Shown one piece after another: positions 59,770-64,000 of a DNA stretch of 64,000 nt. Position numbers and translations under genes: made by a program. How positions within the stretch are numbered: the first letter of the stretch is position 1; each line of letters begins with the position of its first letter. The notes beneath the pieces were generated by a model, which worked only from the letters and a program-made list of their open reading frames with translations, was not told the DNA's origin and made no database searches. Location: contig NZ_FNVA01000001.1 in assembly GCF_900108185.1 (NCBI RefSeq), forward strand, positions 1,240,001 through 1,304,000, written 5' to 3'. This DNA is from Bryocella elongata. GTDB lineage: Bacteria; Acidobacteriota; Terriglobia; Terriglobales; Acidobacteriaceae.

Positions 59770-60684
59770 ATGACGACCGTGAAGCGTGCCGCAACGAAGA
59801 CAACATCAAAGAAGAGCGCAGGCCAGAAGAACGCGGCCCCGAAGAAGGCCGTGCGCCGGTCCATCGACGCGGCGGGGGCGGGCAAACAGCCGACCCGGGG
59901 CCTGACGCCGCCGCAGAAGCTCACCGCCAAGAAGCGCGAGCTGGCGATCGAGGGTGTACCTGCAGCGAAGGCGCGGAAGATCGCCGGCGGCGAGCCGGTG
60001 GCGAAGAAGAAGTCCGCCAAGGGAGGAACCGCGAAGCCCCTGGCGCCGGAGCGGATCGCTGCCATCCTCGATGCCCTGCGGAAGACCTACCCCAACGTCG
60101 TCTGCGCGCTGACCCACCGCAATGCCTTCGAGCTCCTCATCGCGACGATCCTCTCTGCCCAGACGACGGACGTCACGGTGAACAAGGTGACGCCGGAGCT
60201 GTTTGACCACTTCCCCACCCCGCAGGCCCTCGCCAAGGCGCGGATCGAGGACATCGAGCGGATCATCAAGCCGACCGGATTCTTCCACTCCAAGGCGAAG
60301 AACATCCAGGGCGCCGGGCGGGTGCTGGTGGAGAAGTTTGGCGGGAAGGTACCGCAGACCATCGACGAGCTGACGCAGATCCCGGGAGCGGCGCGCAAGA
60401 CCGCCAACGTGGTCCTCGGGAGCTGGTTCGGCATCGCATCGGGCATCGTGGTCGACACCCACGTGGGGCGGCTGAGCCGGCGGCTGGAGCTAACGAAGAA
60501 TGAAGATCCCGTGAAGGTGGAGCAGGACCTGACGAAGATCATCCCGCAGGATCGCTGGGTGCAGTTCTCCCACGAGCTGATCCATCATGGGCGGCAGGTG
60601 TGCCTGGCGCGGAAGCCGCACTGCGTCGATTGCTCGGTGGAAAAGTTGTGCAACTCAGGCGACAAGACGTGGACCAGCCACTGA
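59770..60684 (+). CDS. nth: endonuclease III with basic N-terminal extension
   Basis: 304 residues from the ATG at 59770 (a GTG at 59761 adds 3). The catalytic domain begins near residue 90: ILSAQTTDVTVNKVTPELF, helix-hairpin-helix IPGAARKTANVVLGSWFG with the catalytic Lys, VVDTHVGRLSRRL with the catalytic Asp, and a 4Fe-4S cluster CLARKPHCVDCSVEKLC (C-x6-C-x2-C-x5-C). It removes oxidised pyrimidines from DNA. The first 90 residues are Lys/Ala-rich (KRAATKTTSKKSAGQKNAAPKKAV), histone-H1-like. They probably strengthen DNA binding and are unlike the compact 211-residue enzyme of E. coli. Confidence 0.93.
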   Translation: MTTVKRAATKTTSKKSAGQKNAAPKKAVRRSIDAAGAGKQPTRGLTPPQKLTAKKRELAIEGVPAAKARKIAGGEPVAKKKSAKGGTAKPLAPERIAAILDALRKTYPNVVCALTHRNAFELLIATILSAQTTDVTVNKVTPELFDHFPTPQALAKARIEDIERIIKPTGFFHSKAKNIQGAGRVLVEKFGGKVPQTIDELTQIPGAARKTANVVLGSWFGIASGIVVDTHVGRLSRRLELTKNEDPVKVEQDLTKIIPQDRWVQFSHELIHHGRQVCLARKPHCVDCSVEKLCNSGDKTWTSH

Positions 60685-60955
60685 GCTTTGCACTTGTTTC
60701 GCAACAGATACGGCCAAAACCTCACGCAAAGATTTACGTTGGCCACGATATCCGCAGGACACATGTGAGTAACGCTCCTGTTATGGCAGCAGGAGAGGTG
60801 CGGAGCGTCGTTCCATCGATTCAGTCTGGGAACCGCATCCCTGGAAAAGCGGTGATTCGTGATGCTATCCCGAGCCCGGATGTTTCGCCAAGATGAATGC
60901 AGTTGATAATTATGCGCGCTCCGTCGCACCCCCAAAGACTTTCATGAGCTGAAAT
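60685..60955. other. intergenic region between nth and hemD
   Basis: A 271-base gap between convergent genes, lower in GC than its surroundings. I see no hairpin with a T run, no repeat and no credible ORF. Confidence 0.5.
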
Positions 60956-61735
60956 TCAGTCAGCCAAAGTCCTGAGCACTGCGGCCACAAGGGCCGCAGA
61001 CGACGGCTCATTGGCGACAGCATGGGCAGGAGTTCCGAGTTCCTCGAGGGCCGTCGCTGTTACTGGTCCGATCACAATCCGGCGGACGGATTCAGGCAGT
61101 TCGACCCCGATCTGCTCCAGCAGACCGAGCAGATTTCGCGCCGAGGACGGGCTGGTGAAGGTGGCCGCGGCAGGCCAATCCCCGGAGGTGGCCATCTCCC
61201 TGAGAGCGACGAGTGATTCTTCCGGTGCTCCGGTGCGATAGGCCGACGCGACGGTAACCTCAGCACCTGCAGCCCTTAGCCTCTGCTCGATGATCTCGCG
61301 CCCCTCCTGCGCTCGCACCACGAGAAAGCGGTGCGACGGCCGATCGGAGGACGACACCCGGGCCACAAGCGCGTCCGCAAGCGAGTCGGCAATGGGCTCG
61401 GGGGAGAACAGGTCCGAGCGGCGGCCGAAAAGAAACTGCTCCACCGACTTCCCTGTCGCGCTCCCGACCACAGCGATCTGGATTGACTCCGGAAGGACGT
61501 GCGTCCTGGCCTCCAGCCTCGCGGCGAACGCTTTCACCGCGTTGACGCTCACGAGCACCAGCCAGTCGAAGTGGTCGAGACGTCCAAGAGCCGCGTCCAG
61601 ATCGTCGAACGCAACCTCCTGGAAGGTGAGCGTCGGGACAAGAACAGGCTCGAGGCCTGCGGCGACGAGGGCGTCGGCGAGTTCGCCGGCCTGTTCGGGC
61701 GCGCGCGTCACGAGAACTCGTTTGTTCCGAGTCAT
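60956..61735 (-). CDS. hemD: uroporphyrinogen-III synthase
   Basis: 259 residues from the ATG at 61735. The weakly conserved HemD pattern is visible: RVLVTRAPEQAGELADALVAAGLEPVLVPTL, DWLVLVSVNAVKAFAARL, VGSATGKSVEQF, FLVVRAQEGREIIEQRLRAAGAEV, TFTSPSSARNLLGLL and IGPVTATALEELG. It closes and inverts hydroxymethylbilane to uroporphyrinogen III on the way to haem and cobalamin. It is transcribed away from lexA, leaving an 84-base promoter region, and no other haem gene is adjacent. Confidence 0.9.
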   Translation of the reverse strand: MTRNKRVLVTRAPEQAGELADALVAAGLEPVLVPTLTFQEVAFDDLDAALGRLDHFDWLVLVSVNAVKAFAARLEARTHVLPESIQIAVVGSATGKSVEQFLFGRRSDLFSPEPIADSLADALVARVSSSDRPSHRFLVVRAQEGREIIEQRLRAAGAEVTVASAYRTGAPEESLVALREMATSGDWPAAATFTSPSSARNLLGLLEQIGVELPESVRRIVIGPVTATALEELGTPAHAVANEPSSAALVAAVLRTLAD

Positions 61736-61792
61736 GGAACCCCTTTCGTCACCAGAGTATCGAGAAAGTGCACAAGATCTGCGACTTTCCCC

Positions 61793-61821
61793 TTGCAGTT
61801 CGCTTTTTATTCGCTCATAAT
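61793..61821 (+). promoter_or_regulatory. lexA promoter
   Basis: TTGCAG (61793-61798) and CATAAT (61816-61821) are spaced by 17 bp. Transcription would start around 61828, one base before the second in-frame ATG of lexA, so the message may be leaderless. Confidence 0.55.
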
Positions 61822-61828
61822 GACCGCC

Positions 61829-62437
61829 ATGGCCATCACGCGGCGACAAAAAGAGGTCCTCGACTTCCTCTCCACCTTCACGACTTCCAACGGGTATTCG
61901 CCGTCGTATGAGGAGATCGCGCAAGGTCTTGGCCTCAGCTCACTGGCAACGGTTCACAAGCATGTGACGAACCTGCAAAACAAGGGCCTCCTGCAGCGTG
62001 CGCACAACCGCAGCCGGTCTATTGATGTGCTGCCGCAGCGTGGCGCACGGCGGGCTGCATCGGAGCGGCTGCCCCTGCTGGGGCGCATTGCCGCAGGCAA
62101 GCCCGTCGAAGCTGTTGAGACCTCCGAGACGATCTCGCTAGGCGACATTATTGGCAGTCGCGATGTCTTTGCGCTCGAAGTCCGGGGCGATTCGATGCGC
62201 GACGAGCATATCGTCTCCGGCGACTACGTGCTCTGCGAGCGCACCCGCACCGCCCGGGAGGGCGAGATCGTCGTAGCGCTGGTAGACGGCACGGACGCTA
62301 CGCTGAAGCGGTTTTACCGCGAGGGCGAGTATATCCGGCTGCAGCCCTCGAACAAGGAGATGAGCCCGATCTTCGCGCCAGCGGCATCGGTGGCCATCCA
62401 AGGTAAGGTGTTGGGTATCCTCCGCAAGTACGCTTAG
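61829..62437 (+). CDS. lexA: SOS-response repressor LexA
   Basis: 202 residues from the ATG at 61829; the ATG at 61820 adds 3 residues but overlaps the -10 box. N-terminal winged helix: ITRRQKEVLDFLSTFTTSNGYSPSYEEIAQGLGLSSLATVHKHVTNLQNKGLLQR. The autocleavage site is the Ala-Gly in GRIAAGKPVE. The catalytic Ser is in VRGDSMRDEHI and the Lys in DATLKRFYREG, with the usual spacing. It represses DNA-damage genes until RecA-stimulated self-cleavage. I see no clear SOS box of the known Gram-positive or E. coli type in the promoter. Confidence 0.95.
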   Translation: MAITRRQKEVLDFLSTFTTSNGYSPSYEEIAQGLGLSSLATVHKHVTNLQNKGLLQRAHNRSRSIDVLPQRGARRAASERLPLLGRIAAGKPVEAVETSETISLGDIIGSRDVFALEVRGDSMRDEHIVSGDYVLCERTRTAREGEIVVALVDGTDATLKRFYREGEYIRLQPSNKEMSPIFAPAASVAIQGKVLGILRKYA

Positions 62438-62548
62438 GCCTGCGCTGGCGGGAATCCGTCCGGGTTCGCCTTCAAATTCCTAGCTGGAACCAATTCCCTG
62501 CAGGCTGCGTATCCTCCAGCGACACGATTCTGAATCGAATCGCGGAGG

Positions 62549-63772
62549 ATGGCGGCCTTGTCGCAGCAGAAGAAATCACGCAAGAAGCTTTGGATCGGCC
62601 TCGGGGCCGGACTGACCGTCCTGGTCATCGCTGCTGTCTTCGCGGTGAAGTCGGTGTCGGGCTCAACCAAGATCGATCCGACCCAACTGGCCCACGCTGA
62701 GATGGCCGACGTGGCACGCTCGGTGGTCGCGACCGGCAAGGTCCAGGCGATCACGCAGGTTGAGGTAAAGTCGAAGGCCTCGGGCATCGTCACCAAGCTG
62801 TTCACGGATATCAACCAGCCGGTGCACACCGGGCAGGTGCTGGCCCAGCTTGATCAGCAGGAGATCCTGGACCAGGTCGCCGCCCAGCAGGCGCAACTGG
62901 CTTCAGCACAGTCGAACGCCAAGTCCGCGGCTGCTGCCGTGGAGTATGACAAGGTTGCGGCCGAGGCGCCTGACCTGCCAAACCTCGAGCACGGCTACAA
63001 GCGGCAGCTCGCGATGCAGAAGGAAGGCGTCGTCTCGCAGCAGTCGCTGGATGATGCCCAGCAGAAGTACCTCGCGGCGGTCAACGTCCGCGACAAGGGT
63101 GTGGCGCAGGTGCTGGTGGACCAGGGGAAGTACAAGCAGGCGGTCGCGCAGGTGCAGCAGGCGGAAGCTTCGCTCAAGCAGCTCGAAGAGCAGCTCAGCT
63201 ACACGACCGTGCGCTCTCCGATGGATGGCGTGGTGCTCTCGCGCGATGTGCAGGTAGGCGACGCGGTGAGCTCGATTCTCGTGCTCGGCTCGACGGCGAC
63301 CCTCGTCATGACGCTGGGCGACACGCACCAGGTGTACGTCAAGGGCAAGGTTGACGAGTCCGACATCGGCAAGGTGTACATGAACCAGGGAGCGCGCATC
63401 AAGGTGCAGAGCTTCCCAGGCAAGACGTTTGAAGGCCATGTCACGAAGATTGCGCCACTGGGTGTGGAGAAGGACAACGTCACGACCTTCGAGGTGTGGA
63501 TCTCCATCGACAACCCGGGCGGCGAGCTGAAGTCCAACATGACCGCCAACGCCGAGATCGTCATGGAAGAGCATAAGCATGTGCTCACGATCCCTGAGCA
63601 GGCGGTCATCTACGACAAGGACCGCAACGCCAGCGTCTGGATTCCCGATCCGAAGGAGAAGGAAGGCCATCGCGCGGTGCCGATCAAGATTGGGCTCTCG
63701 AACGGAAGCAAGGTTGAGGTGATCTCGGGCCTGAAGGCCGGCGACACGATTGTGCTGCAACAGACTTCGTAA
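62549..63772 (+). CDS. RND/MacA-type efflux periplasmic adaptor subunit
   Basis: 407 residues. GGAGG directly abuts the ATG at 62549; a TTG at 62558, 9 bases from that site, may be the real start. One membrane anchor (LWIGLGAGLTVLVIAAVFAV) precedes VEVKSKASGIVTKLFTDINQPVHTGQVLAQLD (lipoyl half). A coiled coil runs from about residue 105 to 215, then VRSPMDGVVLSRDVQVGDAV (second lipoyl half) and VYVKGKVDESDIGKVYMNQGARIKVQSFPGKTFEGHVTKIAP (barrel). This is the MacA/HlyD_D23 pattern, usually followed by an ABC or RND pump gene. Here the next gene is an exported protein instead. Confidence 0.92.
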   Translation: MAALSQQKKSRKKLWIGLGAGLTVLVIAAVFAVKSVSGSTKIDPTQLAHAEMADVARSVVATGKVQAITQVEVKSKASGIVTKLFTDINQPVHTGQVLAQLDQQEILDQVAAQQAQLASAQSNAKSAAAAVEYDKVAAEAPDLPNLEHGYKRQLAMQKEGVVSQQSLDDAQQKYLAAVNVRDKGVAQVLVDQGKYKQAVAQVQQAEASLKQLEEQLSYTTVRSPMDGVVLSRDVQVGDAVSSILVLGSTATLVMTLGDTHQVYVKGKVDESDIGKVYMNQGARIKVQSFPGKTFEGHVTKIAPLGVEKDNVTTFEVWISIDNPGGELKSNMTANAEIVMEEHKHVLTIPEQAVIYDKDRNASVWIPDPKEKEGHRAVPIKIGLSNGSKVEVISGLKAGDTIVLQQTS

Positions 63773-63867
63773 GTCGGAACTCACCAGGACCACGCTGTAC
63801 CAGCAATGCAATGCACGGCAATGCGGAACCGCCCCGATCCAAAGAGGCGGGCCGACAGGAGGCAACG

Positions 63868-64000
63868 ATGAAGATTCAACTACTCACCCTGGCTGCGGCG
63901 TTCGCAGTCTCCACAGCAGCAATCGCCGACGCGAACTTCGATCGCACGCTCACGATCTCCGGCCAGCCGGATCTCTACGTATCGACCGGCTCTGGCAACA
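63868..64000 (+). CDS. exported protein, start only (DUF4097-like?)
   Basis: Begins at the ATG at 63868 with AGGAGG 5 bases upstream and runs off the window after 44 codons. A signal peptide is clear (IQLLTLAAAFAVSTAAIADA). The next residues, FDRTLTISGQPDLYVSTGSGN, resemble the first strand of DUF4097-type beta-helical adhesin-like proteins. This is a tentative family guess from a very short piece. Confidence 0.6.
   Translation, partial: MKIQLLTLAAAFAVSTAAIADANFDRTLTISGQPDLYVSTGSGN

Noticed and set aside
61711-61740. A possible SOS box, GAAC-N6-GTTC, near hemD/lexA
   Set aside because: The spacing differs from the Gram-positive GAAC-N4-GTTC box and it lies in the hemD coding region away from the lexA promoter.
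1-64000. CRISPR arrays, rRNA or tRNA genes, insertion sequences, prophage or integrase genes
   Set aside because: No regularly spaced identical repeats, RNA gene signatures, or transposase, recombinase or phage structural motifs were seen in any frame.

Overview
The window looks like chromosomal DNA of an acidobacterium, most plausibly class Terriglobia (Granulicella/Edaphobacter/Terriglobus type). GC is roughly 60% or more, with C/G-ending codons. The gene families fit that group: an Oar-like TonB receptor end, kinase-TPR proteins, NHL/Ig-repeat secreted proteins, an F0 subunit c with a signal peptide, bacillithiol synthase, and many palindromic or word-like intergenic repeats. This is inference from gene content; no rRNA or tRNA gene is present to settle it.

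Layout. 0-2 kb: C-terminal end of a TonB-dependent receptor, a small membrane ORF and a WecG/TagA-type glycosyltransferase. 2.3-7.6 kb: a compact minus-strand efflux operon (TolC-like, YtcA-like, HlyD-like, FUSC), with two 4-base or near overlaps. 7.9-12 kb: a secreted S9-like hydrolase and a secreted M14 carboxypeptidase, divergent. 12.1-15.8 kb: a YdjC/HpnK deacetylase, bshA and a glycine-zipper exported protein closed by a strong bidirectional terminator. 15.9-22.6 kb: Ser/Thr kinase-TPR protein, lone receiver protein, ccmF-ccmH. 22.7-26.4 kb: TPR lipoprotein, an AT-rich nucleotidyltransferase gene and a KimA-type potassium transporter. 26.5-28.6 kb: F0 part of ATP synthase only (atpZ-atpI-atpB-atpE). 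28.7-30.4 kb: an SDR gene and a divergent TetR gene with twin operators. 30.6-32.5 kb: lysS, enlarged by two insertions and flanked by palindromic repeats. 32.8-36.7 kb: Branch-type glycosyltransferase, aminotransferase, YmdB-type phosphodiesterase, RNase T2. 36.9-41.0 kb: glcDEF glycolate oxidase operon. 41.1-48.7 kb: rfbH, rfbF and rfbG for CDP-dideoxyhexose synthesis, separated by a large secreted orphan and an M28 peptidase. 48.8-53.5 kb: glgX and an NHL/Ig-like secreted protein. 53.6-58.8 kb: a GlmS-like isomerase half, engB, a urocanase-like relic, ino1, dedA. 59-64 kb: secreted protein, nth, hemD, lexA, an RND-type adaptor and the start of another exported protein.

The most striking signal is in and around lysS. 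A mobile-type palindromic repeat plus a tract of short word repeats lies in frame inside this essential tRNA synthetase gene. A second in-frame insertion of about 55 residues has much lower GC, and the gene is bracketed by further palindromes. A related repeat at 56.2-56.4 kb supplies the apparent start codon of a shrunken urocanase-like gene. Together these suggest that dispersed intergenic repeats in this lineage are being recruited into protein-coding sequence.

Limits: all calls come from reading the sequence and remembered family motifs. No alignments or database searches were run.
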